From Oceanobacillus rekensis (GTDB lineage: Bacteria; Bacillota; Bacilli; Bacillales; Amphibacillaceae), in the NCBI RefSeq assembly GCF_002153375.1, contig NZ_MTBQ01000002.1, positions 312,223 to 376,222 on the forward strand: a DNA stretch of 64,000 bases. Reading direction: 5' to 3'. A program made the translations under genes and the position numbers. Positions 26,338 through 35,385 of this stretch are shown here, piece after piece; position 1 is the first letter of the stretch; each line of letters begins with the position of its first letter. The notes under the pieces were generated by a model. The model searched no databases, was not told the origin of the DNA, and saw only the letters and a list, made by a program, of their open reading frames with translations.

Positions 26338-27090
26338 TTAGCTTAATCCCCATTTTTTCTGAACATTTTTCTCCAATCTTGTAAAAACAACATTATCCAT
26401 AATTGTACCGATAATTGCGATGATAATCATGACGGAAATAACTAAATCCATTTGTCCGAGTGAACGGCCTGTTTCAAGTAGATGACCAAGGCCTCCACCG
26501 GCACCAAGTAATTCACCGGCCATCAGTGCACGCCATGAAAATGCCCAAGCGAGACGCAAACCGGATATGATTTGCGGGATGGATGCAGGGATAATGACGG
26601 TACGCAATAAATGGAATCCGCTGGAACCATATGTCCTGGCAACACGTTGGTATAGTGTCGGTACATTTTTAAACCCACTTGTCGTATTCATTGTCATCGT
26701 CCATGTTGCCCCAATTGTAACGACGAACAGAATAGCAGTCTCCCCAAGACCGAACCAGACGATTGCAAGTGGTAGCCAGACGATACTTGGGATAGACTGT
26801 AGTGCTACGACGAGAAATCCTAATGTATCATCAACAAGTTTGTATCTCCAGATTAAATAACCAAGTATCAGTCCTACTATGACCGCAATAGTAAAACCAA
26901 CTAGAAGTCGACCAATACTTTGGAAGATTGCTCCAGTAATTTGACCATTTATAATTCCGTTAAAGAGTGTTTCCAACACCTGCAATACACCTGGAAACAT
27001 GAAGGTTGGAACAGTGGACAGTCTAGATGCCACTTCCCATATCACCATTAGTATCGCGATGAATATCACTCTTCTTAAAGTTGTAATCAT
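26338..27090 (-). CDS. ABC transporter permease, sulfonate/nitrate/taurine type
   Basis: 250 residues with about six membrane segments and the cytoplasmic coupling loop near YQRVARTYGSSGFHLLRTVIIPA (split), including the EAA-like stretch with conserved glycine. N-terminal RRVIFIAILMVIWEVASRL is typical of SsuC/TauC proteins. ATG at 27090 is nine bases after AAGGAGG; a TTG at 27096 is too close. The start overlaps the end of the ATPase gene by 68 bases, so translation is probably coupled. Confidence 0.88.
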   Translation of the reverse strand: MITTLRRVIFIAILMVIWEVASRLSTVPTFMFPGVLQVLETLFNGIINGQITGAIFQSIGRLLVGFTIAVIVGLILGYLIWRYKLVDDTLGFLVVALQSIPSIVWLPLAIVWFGLGETAILFVVTIGATWTMTMNTTSGFKNVPTLYQRVARTYGSSGFHLLRTVIIPASIPQIISGLRLAWAFSWRALMAGELLGAGGGLGHLLETGRSLGQMDLVISVMIIIAIIGTIMDNVVFTRLEKNVQKKWGLS

Positions 27091-27865
27091 CTCCAAGTTC
27101 CTCCTTCAGTACTTTCTCCATTTCTTCTTCAAGTGTTGCAAGTATTTTTTGCTCCAGATCAAGTGTGACACTATCTGGTGTATAACCGTCCTGAGTTGTT
27201 TGGACATGGTATGTTGCTTTAATTTTCCCCGGACGTGTTGCCATGACAATAATTTTCTGTGATAAGAGTACAGCCTCACGTATATTATGTGTCACAAACA
27301 ATACAGTGACTTTTGTCTTTCTCCAAATTTCCAACAGCTCATTGTGTAATGCCATTCTTGTTTGTTCATCCAAGGCAGCAAATGGTTCATCCATCAATAA
27401 AATATCCGGATCCATTACAAGTGCACGTGCGATAGCTACACGATGCTTCATTCCGCCTGAAAGTTGATGCGGATAGGAGTCGGCATAATTGCTCAAATGG
27501 ACAAGTTTCAGCATTTCCGTTGCCTTCGCTTCAGCTTCTTTTTTAGGCATTTTTTTTAGAAGAAGGCCATATGTTACATTATCGAGAACGTTTAACCATG
27601 GGAAAAGTCCGTCCTCCTGGAAAACGACAACACGATCTGGACCAGGTTTGGTTACTTGTTCTCCAGAAATTTCAATTTTTCCTTTAGAGGCTTTTTCGAG
27701 TCCGGAAACCAAGTATAGTAAAGTAGACTTACCACAGCCTGATGGTCCTACAATAGATACAAACTGTCCTTTCTCCACTTCGAAGCTTATATCATCCAAT
27801 ACTTTTACTTCGTTATTTGTATTGCTTTGAAACTTTTTTTCAACTCCATCAAGTGTTAAATACAT
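27023..27865 (-). CDS. ABC transporter ATPase, sulfonate/nitrate/taurine type
   Basis: 280 residues. Walker A VGPSGCGKST, Q-loop FQEDGLFPW, Walker B DILLMDEPFAALD and switch histidine VTHNIREAV are present. The signature reads LSGGMKHRVAIARA: the usual glutamine after the lysine (LSGGMKQR) is histidine here. The C-terminal tail after residue 240 is longer than usual, acidic, and ends in DIHRDTNGDMGSGI. First gene of the operon, divergent from larE with about 220 bases between them. Energises import of the solute held by the lipoprotein encoded at 25293-26303. Confidence 0.9.
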   Translation of the reverse strand: MYLTLDGVEKKFQSNTNNEVKVLDDISFEVEKGQFVSIVGPSGCGKSTLLYLVSGLEKASKGKIEISGEQVTKPGPDRVVVFQEDGLFPWLNVLDNVTYGLLLKKMPKKEAEAKATEMLKLVHLSNYADSYPHQLSGGMKHRVAIARALVMDPDILLMDEPFAALDEQTRMALHNELLEIWRKTKVTVLFVTHNIREAVLLSQKIIVMATRPGKIKATYHVQTTQDGYTPDSVTLDLEQKILATLEEEMEKVLKEELGDDYNFKKSDIHRDTNGDMGSGI

Positions 27866-27994
27866 TTTTTCTCATCCCCCTTTTAATTCAAAGTAGTTTT
27901 ATAGGTTTTATCGTATTAGTATAATATGTAACTTTTATTGAAATTTGTCAATAGAAATTAAATAATTTAAGCGATTTTATTGACAGTTTTTCGA

Positions 27995-28023
27995 TTGGAC
28001 AGTACGATTAAACTAGGTATAAA
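27995..28023 (+). promoter_or_regulatory. Promoter of larE
   Basis: TTGGAC at 27995-28000, 17-base spacer, TATAAA at 28018-28023. An overlapping alternative is TTGACA at 27980 with TACGAT 17 bases later. A 9-base direct repeat AACGTTTAT (28039 and 28051) follows and might be an operator. On the other strand TTGACA at 27951-27946 with CATATT 17 bases on can serve the ABC operon. Confidence 0.5.
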
Positions 28024-28083
28024 ATATATTTGTTAGCTAACGTTTATTAAAACGTTTATAAATAGAAAGTGAGGAGAATGGAT

Positions 28084-28917
28084 ATGAATAAAACACTTCA
28101 TGAAAAAAATGAACAACTTGGTGAAATTCTATCTGGAATGGGTCGTGTCTTAGTAGCTTTCTCTGGTGGTGTAGACAGCTCTTTCCTATTAAAACGTGCA
28201 CAGCAGGAGTTAGGGGATAACGTACTTGCTGTTGTCGTAGCATCCGAACTTTTCCGTAATGAAGAATTTGATGGTGCTGTTAAACTTGCAGAGGATATGG
28301 GTGTCCGTGTACTGAAAACAGAGATGAAAGAACTCGAGAATCCTGCCATCGCAGCAAATACTCCAGACAGCTGGTATCACAGTAAAAAAATGCTTTATTC
28401 TCGCTTGAATGATATTGCAAAAGAAATGGCTATTCCGTATGTACTTGATGGCATGATCATGGATGATATGGATGATTTCCGTCCAGGACTGAAAGCAAGA
28501 ACAGAAGAGGGCGCACGCAGTGTTCTACAGGAAGCAGGAATGTATAAACAGGAAATCCGTGAACTGTCCAAACAATTGGATGTACCTGTATGGAATAAAC
28601 CTGCATCATGCAGTCTAGCATCTAGATTCCCATATGGTACGGAAATTAATCGTGAGAAAGTGAGTCAAGTAAATGAGGCAGAGCTTTTTCTAATTAAACT
28701 TGGCTTTGATATGGTTCGTGTACGTTATCACGCAAATGTGGCAAGAGTTGAAGTTACAGAAGATAAGATTGCAGACTTTATTGCTAAACGTGAACAAATC
28801 CAAATGAAACTCGTTTCACTCGGATTCGATTATGTTTCTGTTGACCTAAAAGGATATCGCACTGGAAGCATGAACGAAGTATTACCTAAAGAACAATTGG
28901 AAACAGAAATCGGTTAA
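28084..28917 (+). CDS. larE: LarE-type ATP-dependent sacrificial sulfur transferase
   Basis: 277 residues of the PP-loop ATP pyrophosphatase fold. The PP-loop is SGGVDSS (residues 27-33). Cys176 in KPASCSLASRFPYG lies at the position of the cysteine that Lactobacillus LarE gives up as sulfur donor. LarE converts nicotinic-acid dinucleotide derivatives to the thio form for the nickel-pincer cofactor of lactate racemase and related enzymes. larA, larB and larC are not in the window. Start ATG at 28084 has GAGGAG eight bases upstream. The divergent neighbour is a sulfonate-type transporter, so a wider role in sulfur handling is possible. Ends at a strong terminator. Confidence 0.88.
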   Translation: MNKTLHEKNEQLGEILSGMGRVLVAFSGGVDSSFLLKRAQQELGDNVLAVVVASELFRNEEFDGAVKLAEDMGVRVLKTEMKELENPAIAANTPDSWYHSKKMLYSRLNDIAKEMAIPYVLDGMIMDDMDDFRPGLKARTEEGARSVLQEAGMYKQEIRELSKQLDVPVWNKPASCSLASRFPYGTEINREKVSQVNEAELFLIKLGFDMVRVRYHANVARVEVTEDKIADFIAKREQIQMKLVSLGFDYVSVDLKGYRTGSMNEVLPKEQLETEIG

Positions 28918-28980
28918 TTAAATAAGAAGCCTGTTCGTAAGTTAGGTACTGTTACCTACGAAAATGAGAGAGTATCACAA

Positions 28981-29024
28981 AAAGTGACTGCTAAATTGTA
29001 CAGCAATTTAGCAGTCACTTTTTT
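28981..29024 (+). terminator. Terminator of larE
   Basis: Sixteen-base stem AGTGACTGCTAAATTG / CAATTTAGCAGTCACT flanked by A and T runs; works in both directions and may also serve the minus-strand gene that ends at 29144. Confidence 0.88.
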
Positions 29025-29143
29025 ATTGGTACAGAATCCTTTGTATATAAACTCATTGATTTAACTTTAAAATCAGTACGCCTACGATATTGCCACAAGC
29101 ACTCAATGATTACCTGAACATCTCCTTCTTATGTGATAACTGC

Positions 29144-30514
29144 TTACTTACTCATCTGAATCAAAAGCTGTTGATATGCAGCAGCTTCTTCCTTATCTCC
29201 CAATTCCAGATAGACTTTTGATAAGTGTGTAATAGGTTTCCGGTCTTCCGGGTTAAGTTCCATTTCCCATTTGAAACAGTCGATGGATTTTTCATATTGA
29301 CGAAACTGAACATATAATTCCCCGAGCTCAAATTGCTGATCAGGGTCCTCCATCATTTTTTTCATTTTTAATAGCTTCCGTTCGATAGGCAGTTGATGTC
29401 CTGCATCATGGAAAGGTTTAAACCAGTCGAGAATATCGCTGAGCGGATACCCATCCAAAAAGGCAGATACAAAAGGTTTGATCATTTTTTCCATTGTATA
29501 GGCGTTGTTCTTGGATAGCTTGAGCAATCTTTTATTAGATTTAGAAAAGTAAGTGGATAATAAGGTAGCGTCAGTATTTTCAAAGCTGTGAATGGTCATC
29601 TCTAATTGCTCATCAGGTACCAATAATTTGGTAGACATCAGGAATTCTGTCATTTGATTTGCATCACCAGCATTCATTATGATATTCATTAGCTCTTTAT
29701 TTATAGAAGTATTTGGTTTAAACTCTTGTAAAAATAGTATTTTATCTATAATAGGTAAATGATTTATGTTGGTGAGGATAGCTTCAAAATTTGATTTGCT
29801 AAATTTGGACCTGAGCATTGCTGTTCGTACAGCTAGTTCATCTAGGGGGCGATCCTGCTCTTTATATAATTGGAAAAGAAGTTCTGTGGATTTATTGTTA
29901 CATAGAACATCAAACGAGGCAGCTTCAAAGTTGATCGGGTCCTTTTCGTACACATCCAGCATTTTCTCGTATAGTCCGCGATACTTACTAAGCTGCATAT
30001 CATTCATCATATCATGCGCAAATTTACTCTCACACCCAACATTGATGAATGTTTTCAAAAGTTTATAGGCAGTCAGATTCTGACCATTTCTACGATAATC
30101 GTAGTACGTACGTTTAAATAAATTCTCAACGGAACCTGATTTCGTAAATGAATCAAAGTAGGAGATAATTAGTGCAGTTTCTAATTTTGGATATGACTTT
30201 TGAATGTTTTTAAAAAGTTGGTTGAACGGGATAAGGTGAAAAGTTGTCTTATTTCTTAGAACTTGTGTGGTTATCGGGTGAGACCCTTTGAAGTGGATGC
30301 CTTTTGTAAATGCATGGTGGATGTAGGAATTTATTTTGATATGTTTGCTTTTAGCGCCATTGATAAAATCATTTTTATAAAAAATTAAATAATAATGATT
30401 TTTATTTTGATCAGTTGCTTCCAGTACTTTACTTTGTTTATAGAAGACGAGTTGTTCAGCGGTAAGTGTCAGCTCTTTCTTATTCACACGAATTTGGAAT
30501 TGATTTATGCTCAT
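29144..30514 (-). CDS. Hypothetical helical-repeat protein with C-terminal TPR
   Basis: 456 residues, soluble, mostly helical. The first 100 residues hold basic beta-like segments (QFQIRVNKKELTLTAEQL, NHYYLIFYKND). The middle is degenerate helical repeat, and the last 70 residues fit two tetratricopeptide repeats (DQQFELGELYVQFRQYEKSI and ITHLSKVYLELGDKEEAAAY). No catalytic motif. Start ATG at 30514 is set by GGGGGAG upstream; the frame runs open to 30577. Resembles unnamed Bacillaceae TPR proteins. Divergent from the acyl-CoA synthetase gene. Role unknown; such proteins usually bind partners. Confidence 0.75.
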   Translation of the reverse strand: MSINQFQIRVNKKELTLTAEQLVFYKQSKVLEATDQNKNHYYLIFYKNDFINGAKSKHIKINSYIHHAFTKGIHFKGSHPITTQVLRNKTTFHLIPFNQLFKNIQKSYPKLETALIISYFDSFTKSGSVENLFKRTYYDYRRNGQNLTAYKLLKTFINVGCESKFAHDMMNDMQLSKYRGLYEKMLDVYEKDPINFEAASFDVLCNNKSTELLFQLYKEQDRPLDELAVRTAMLRSKFSKSNFEAILTNINHLPIIDKILFLQEFKPNTSINKELMNIIMNAGDANQMTEFLMSTKLLVPDEQLEMTIHSFENTDATLLSTYFSKSNKRLLKLSKNNAYTMEKMIKPFVSAFLDGYPLSDILDWFKPFHDAGHQLPIERKLLKMKKMMEDPDQQFELGELYVQFRQYEKSIDCFKWEMELNPEDRKPITHLSKVYLELGDKEEAAAYQQLLIQMSK

Positions 30515-30645
30515 TGAAACTCCCCCTTTATTAAAACAATGATAACATAGTAAGGAAATTTCAACGAACAAAATCATTTCTTAATATTTTTTTATCTGAT
30601 ATAATGATTAGAAATTAGTATCAGGTACTAAGGGGAGGTATTTAT

Positions 30646-32226
30646 ATGAATAGAGAAGATTTAATTGCTCCAAAAAATTATAATATCGTAATGGAAATTG
30701 AAAAATATGCACAGGATACTGGCCGTAAAGCGGTGATTTGGGAAGATGAATCAGGAGAAAAGAAAGAAGTTACATATGATACTCTCATCAGAAACGCAAA
30801 TAGAATTGGTAATCTTTTTAACCAAAAAGGACTAAAGCGCGGTGATAAATTACTTGTCATGATGCCACGTCTTATTGAAACGTATGAAGTATATTTAGCT
30901 GCATTAAAAACGGGAATTATTATTATTCCTAGCTCGGAAATGTTCCGTACAAAGGATTTACAGTACCGAATTACACATGGTGAAGTTCGTGGTGTTGTTA
31001 GCTTCGCAGATTATACGGAAGAATTTAATGGCATCCAACAATATGATGAGTTAGTAAAATTTACGGTTGGAAATGCTTCCAGTGGCTGGCATTTCCTTGA
31101 TGAACTTAAACTATCTGCAACTGATAAGCTTTCAATTGTTCCAACTACTCGGGATGATATTGCATTTTTACCATATACATCAGGTACAACAGGTAATCCA
31201 AAAGCCGTGATGCATACACATGGCTGGGGATATGCACATATGCAAACGGCCCCGGAAAACTGGTTAAGTATACGTGATGGGGACACAGTATGGGCAACCG
31301 CTGCTCCAGGTTGGCAAAAATGGGTATGGAGTCCATTTCTTTCTGTACTCGGTTCAGGTGCAACTGGCTTTGTGTATAATGGCAGATTCGAACCGAAAAA
31401 ATATTTGAGTTTATTGGAACAAAATGAAGTCAATGTATTTTGCTGTACACCAACGGAATATCGTCTCATGGCAAAACTTGATAATTTATCCGAATACCAT
31501 ATACCAGAATTACATAGTGCCGTATCTGCGGGTGAGCCATTGAACCGTGAAGTCATTGATAAATTTGAGGAACATTTTGGTGTTACTGTTAGGGATGGTT
31601 ATGGGCAAACAGAAAATACTTTACTACTCGGATTTTTAAAAGGCATGAAGGTGAAACCCGGTTCGATGGGGAAACCAACACCAGGTAATAATGCCCAATT
31701 GATTGATGAAGATTGTAATCCTGTTGCAGTAGGAGAAGTGGGTGATATTGCAATTCCGCTTGATACACCTGCATTATTTAAAGGTTATTATAATGACACA
31801 GAGCGCACCAAGAAATCGCAAAGAGGGAACTTCTATATCACAGGTGATCAGGCATCAATGGACGAGGAAGGCTATTTCTGGTTTGAAGGCAGAAATGACG
31901 ATATTATTGTTAGCTCTGGATATACGATTGGACCATTTGAAGTGGAAGATGCATTGGTGAAACATCCTGCCGTAAAAGAATGTGCGGTAATTGCGAGTCC
32001 GGATGAAGTTCGTGGGAATGTCGTAAAAGCATATATCGTCCTTCAGGGAAATGTCGATTATAATGATCCAGGGTTGATTAGAGAATTACAAAATCATGCC
32101 AAACAATTAACCGCACCATATAAGTATCCACGAAGGATTGAATTTATTGATGAATTGCCAAAAACATCATCAGGTAAAATTCGCCGAATCGAATTGAGAC
32201 AACGTGAGCAAAATAAAAGTAATTAA
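30646..32226 (+). CDS. Acyl-CoA synthetase (AMP-forming, medium-chain/YtcI type)
   Basis: 526 residues of the ANL superfamily. P-loop YTSGTTGNPKAVMHTH, the A5 motif GYGQTENTL, the hinge YFWFEGRNDDIIVSSGY and the C-terminal lysine in PKTSSGKIRR are all in place. Activates a fatty or aryl acid with ATP to acyl-AMP and then acyl-CoA. Length and motif spacing resemble ACSM-type medium-chain ligases and Bacillus YtcI. ATG at 30646 follows AGGGGAGG; TATAAT at 30600-30605 is a likely -10 box. A terminator follows the stop codon. Confidence 0.9.
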   Translation: MNREDLIAPKNYNIVMEIEKYAQDTGRKAVIWEDESGEKKEVTYDTLIRNANRIGNLFNQKGLKRGDKLLVMMPRLIETYEVYLAALKTGIIIIPSSEMFRTKDLQYRITHGEVRGVVSFADYTEEFNGIQQYDELVKFTVGNASSGWHFLDELKLSATDKLSIVPTTRDDIAFLPYTSGTTGNPKAVMHTHGWGYAHMQTAPENWLSIRDGDTVWATAAPGWQKWVWSPFLSVLGSGATGFVYNGRFEPKKYLSLLEQNEVNVFCCTPTEYRLMAKLDNLSEYHIPELHSAVSAGEPLNREVIDKFEEHFGVTVRDGYGQTENTLLLGFLKGMKVKPGSMGKPTPGNNAQLIDEDCNPVAVGEVGDIAIPLDTPALFKGYYNDTERTKKSQRGNFYITGDQASMDEEGYFWFEGRNDDIIVSSGYTIGPFEVEDALVKHPAVKECAVIASPDEVRGNVVKAYIVLQGNVDYNDPGLIRELQNHAKQLTAPYKYPRRIEFIDELPKTSSGKIRRIELRQREQNKSN

Positions 32227-32232
32227 CGATGA

Positions 32233-32269
32233 AAGTGGAGAGAAGCTTATTCTCTTCGCTTTTTTTTCG
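32233..32269 (+). terminator. Terminator after acyl-CoA synthetase
   Basis: Eleven-base stem AGTGGAGAGAA / TTCTCTTCGCT with wobble pairs and a five-base loop, followed by eight T. Confidence 0.75.
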
Positions 32270-32329
32270 TTAAGGTGTAGTGAATTAACGACACTTCCCT
32301 CATTTCCAAATAGAAAAAGGAGCGGTTTT

Positions 32330-33304
32330 ATGAAAATAATTGATACACATTGTGATGCACTATTAAAATTGCAACTTGCAAAAAGGGGACAATATGGATA
32401 TATGAATCCTTTAAATTTCGGGAATTCAGACGTGATTGATACAAATCTGGATCGCTTAAAACAAGGTCAGGTTCTGGCACAGTTTTTTGCTATTTTCATT
32501 CATCCGGATGTCCCATCAGATGAGAAATGGCAGCATGCATTGGAACAGATTGATATGTTTTACACAGAAGTTATCGGAAAAAACCCTGAAATGATCCATA
32601 TAAGGAGCTGGTCCGATTTCGATACATTGAAAAAGGGCGAGATTGGGGCTGTCTTAACATTGGAAGGTGCCGATCCATTTGGCAATGATCTAATGAAGCT
32701 TCGTCAATTATACCGTCTAGGTGTGCTTTCAATCGGATTAACGTGGAACCATGCCAATCTCTGTGCAGATGGAGTTGAGGAACCACGTGGGGGTGGACTT
32801 ACATTACTTGGTAAAGAAGTAGTCAAATTAAATAATGAGAATGGTGTTTTTACGGATGTATCCCATTCCACTGTAAAGGGTTTCTGGGATATGATGGAAC
32901 TTGCCGATTATCCGATTGCAAGTCATTCCAATGCACGTGCAGTTTGTGATCATCCGAGGAATTTATTTGATGACCAGATAAAGCGTATGATTGCAAAAAA
33001 CGGCCTGATACATGTGGTATACAATCCACCCTTTATTAATCATGAACGTGAAGAAGCCACTATCACAGATCTTCTAAAACATATAGAACATCTTTGTTCA
33101 TTGGGGGCTGTGAAACAGATTGGATTTGGTTCGGATTTTGATGGAATCAGTAGTTTTGTCACTAATCTTGAAAATGCAGCTAATTATCAAAACCTAATTA
33201 ATGAGCTTTTAAAATTGTATTCAGAAGCTGAAGTGAAAGGATTTGCTTATCAAAACTTTTTGGACCATCGACCGGGAATGAATACAAATGTATATTTCGC
33301 TTAA
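32330..33304 (+). CDS. Membrane dipeptidase-type metallopeptidase (renal dipeptidase family M19)
   Basis: 324 residues. Metal-binding pattern of M19: DTHCDAL at the N terminus (His, Asp), the glutamate in LTLEGADPF that bridges the two zinc ions, SHSNARAVCDHPRN (two histidines), and GFGSDFDGI. Cleaves dipeptides, including those with D-residues in some members. No signal peptide, so cytoplasmic. ATG at 32330 is preferred since AAAAGGAG lies seven bases upstream; the frame is open back to 32204. Neighbours give no further hint. Confidence 0.9.
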   Translation: MKIIDTHCDALLKLQLAKRGQYGYMNPLNFGNSDVIDTNLDRLKQGQVLAQFFAIFIHPDVPSDEKWQHALEQIDMFYTEVIGKNPEMIHIRSWSDFDTLKKGEIGAVLTLEGADPFGNDLMKLRQLYRLGVLSIGLTWNHANLCADGVEEPRGGGLTLLGKEVVKLNNENGVFTDVSHSTVKGFWDMMELADYPIASHSNARAVCDHPRNLFDDQIKRMIAKNGLIHVVYNPPFINHEREEATITDLLKHIEHLCSLGAVKQIGFGSDFDGISSFVTNLENAANYQNLINELLKLYSEAEVKGFAYQNFLDHRPGMNTNVYFA

Positions 33305-33352
33305 AACTTACCTATATTAACCAAAAGGAAGCGAAGATTTTTCATTAACTTA

Positions 33353-33697
33353 GTGATTGGGCTGGTAAAATTGAGGAAACTGACTTTTGTAATTAGTCTT
33401 ATATTTATTATTTTTGTAACGATCCCACTAATGGAAGCAGAAGCAGCAGTTGTTGAAAATGATATTTATGAAACAACTGATATGCAACATAATTGGAAGA
33501 AGTATGGTACCGATATAAATGTTTTTCAGACGGATACACATGAAGTTACATATTGGAAAAACTTTATGAGGTATAGTCGCACATGTAATATTTCTCATGA
33601 GGTTAAAACAATCGTATATTATTGTGGGTTGCATGATCATACAAAGTCTGAAACGTTTTTGGAAGAAATTACCCACAGCGTAAATCATTCCCATTAA
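33353..33697 (+). CDS. Small secreted protein, unknown function
   Basis: 114 residues. Basic start and hydrophobic core (FVISLIFIIFVTIPL) followed by AEAAV give a standard Sec signal peptide cleaved around residue 31. The mature part of about 80 residues has two cysteines (CNISHEVKTIVYYC) able to form one disulfide, many aromatic residues and a His-rich tail ending HSVNHSH. Start is uncertain: GTG at 33353 or TTG at 33371; neither has a strong ribosome-binding site. No homologue recognised; a similar layout occurs in small bacteriocin-like or cell-wall proteins. Closed by a strong terminator. Confidence 0.6.
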   Translation: MIGLVKLRKLTFVISLIFIIFVTIPLMEAEAAVVENDIYETTDMQHNWKKYGTDINVFQTDTHEVTYWKNFMRYSRTCNISHEVKTIVYYCGLHDHTKSETFLEEITHSVNHSH

Positions 33698-33716
33698 AAT
33701 AATTTTATTTTAGAAC

Positions 33717-33748
33717 AAACAAGCACGCCTTTTCCGGCGTGCTTGTTT
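33717..33748. terminator. Bidirectional terminator
   Basis: Thirteen-base perfect stem AAACAAGCACGCC / GGCGTGCTTGTTT, loop of six bases, between the convergent small secreted gene and the YitT-family gene. Confidence 0.88.
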
Positions 33749-33753
33749 AGTTG

Positions 33754-34620
33754 CTATAATTTTTGTCCATAATATCTATCCAATGAAAATCCACGACCGA
33801 GAATTTCGGATGCATTTAAGAAAATAACAAATGATGTTGGTGCTTCTTTTTGCAGGATCTTTTTCAACTGAACGGCTTCCGGCTGCTCGGTAACACAGAT
33901 AATCATCGTTTTATCAAGATTGGAGTAACCACCAACCGAGCGGACCTTTGTAAGTCCACGGTCGATTCCATCATGGATGAGGGACTGAATCTTTTCCTCT
34001 TCCTCTGTAATGATTAAGATGAGTTTTGTTGCAGAAGTACGTAATTGTACAAAGTCAATCGCTTTTCCTGAAATATAGATAGCCAGCAGGGCAAATAATG
34101 TAAGTTCCAGACTAAAGACAATAATCGATGTAGTAACGACAAGTCCGTCTACGATAAATTGGGAATAGCCACTGGATATACCAGTGAACTTCTTGACAAT
34201 CTGTGCAATGGCTGCTGTTCCACCGGTTGATCCGTTACCTTTATAAACAATTCCAAGCCCGACTCCAAGCAAAATCCCACCATATAATGCACCTAGAAAT
34301 GGATTCGTCACAGTGATCGGGATATCCGCTGAAAGGAAAATAATAAAAGGGACCCAAAACGTTCCAACTAATGATTTAAAACTGAAATCCTTTCCTAAAG
34401 CAATCCAGCCAATAATGAAAATTGGTATATTAATAATCATTTGGATCATCGCAGGACTTAATGCGTAAATCTCAAACAAAATCGTACTGACCCCTGAAAT
34501 ACCACCTGCTGCTAGTCTTGAAGGGAGGAAAAATATATTATAGGATAGGCCGACAAGTGTAGCGCCTAAAATAATATATATATATTGGGATGCTAATTTA
34601 TTGCGCAATATTTTTTTCAT
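33754..34620 (-). CDS. YitT family membrane protein
   Basis: 288 residues. Five or six membrane segments (for example YIIILGATLVGLSYNIFFLP near the N terminus, with the conserved GGISG following) form the DUF161-type domain, and the last 80 residues are the soluble DUF2179 domain (TKVRSVGGYSNLDKTMIICV). The family is widespread in Firmicutes with several paralogues per genome; transport or sensing is suspected, function unknown. ATG at 34620 with AAAGGAA upstream is preferred over the longer frame to 34722. Confidence 0.85.
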   Translation of the reverse strand: MKKILRNKLASQYIYIILGATLVGLSYNIFFLPSRLAAGGISGVSTILFEIYALSPAMIQMIINIPIFIIGWIALGKDFSFKSLVGTFWVPFIIFLSADIPITVTNPFLGALYGGILLGVGLGIVYKGNGSTGGTAAIAQIVKKFTGISSGYSQFIVDGLVVTTSIIVFSLELTLFALLAIYISGKAIDFVQLRTSATKLILIITEEEEKIQSLIHDGIDRGLTKVRSVGGYSNLDKTMIICVTEQPEAVQLKKILQKEAPTSFVIFLNASEILGRGFSLDRYYGQKL

Positions 34621-34830
34621 GTTGTGTTTCCTTTCCGTGTGTTGATGCAACTTATACTTTATCACTCGGCAGGAAAGGAGTAAATAGCTATATCTCGCAC
34701 TATAAAAGAAAATGGGGACCAAAGACGTTATGGGTATCTCACTATTTCAATGTTACGTAATATATCAATTGATTGGGAATGGGATATAAATAAAACATGG
34801 ATTCTCAATAGAAAACCCATGAAAAAACGC

Positions 34831-35292
34831 TTATACAGTTACTCTTAACTTTTCCTGCTCGATAATTTCAGCCTTCACTTTCTCAGTCAAATTTTTTCCA
34901 ACCTTTGGAACAATCGTTTTTAATATGGGATTAATCATTGGTCCCATCATCCCTTTTACGCTGACACTCAGGAAACCGGTCACCATGGTTTTCTGGTCAG
35001 ATAATGCACTTGCCTGGAAGTAACCTTCACCAATACATGCCTCATTTAATCCGGTTAGATGAAAGCGGATATTCGCAGGTTCAACCCATTCTGTAATCGT
35101 AACATTCAAATTTACGGTTCTGTTTATGATTCCAATATCGCCATGTATCTTCCAAATCGATTCTCTATCGTTCAAAATGCTATGATCAGCATACCCTGGT
35201 ACAAGAACAGCCCAGTTATCAATTGAACTAATAAAACTCCAAATTTTGTAAATAGATACGTCCATTTCTATATGATGCGTACTGTTCGCCAC
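34831..35292 (-). CDS. SRPBCC-fold protein, CoxG-like
   Basis: About 153 residues. The sequence STHHIEMDVSIYKIWSFISSIDNWAVLVPGY (split), followed by alternating strands and the C-terminal helix (MINPILKTIVPKVGKNLTEKVKAEI), fits the START/Bet v1-like fold of carbon monoxide dehydrogenase subunit G relatives. These bind hydrophobic ligands or assist quinone or membrane processes. GTG at 35292 is chosen because AAGGAGGAG lies nine bases upstream; an ATG at 35340 lacks one. No carbon monoxide dehydrogenase genes are nearby, so the CoxG name is only a family label. Confidence 0.75.
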   Translation of the reverse strand: MANSTHHIEMDVSIYKIWSFISSIDNWAVLVPGYADHSILNDRESIWKIHGDIGIINRTVNLNVTITEWVEPANIRFHLTGLNEACIGEGYFQASALSDQKTMVTGFLSVSVKGMMGPMINPILKTIVPKVGKNLTEKVKAEIIEQEKLRVTV

Positions 35293-35385
35293 TAGATGTT
35301 TCTCCTCCTTATGTACTTCTGTGTTCAAATTAACATGCAAGGCTAATATATGTTTAGGCTAACTTTTTTAGACCAAAATTATCCC

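Noticed and set aside
27866-28083. Riboswitch (S-box or other) in front of larE or the ABC operon
   Set aside because: Leaders are too short and lack the conserved motifs.
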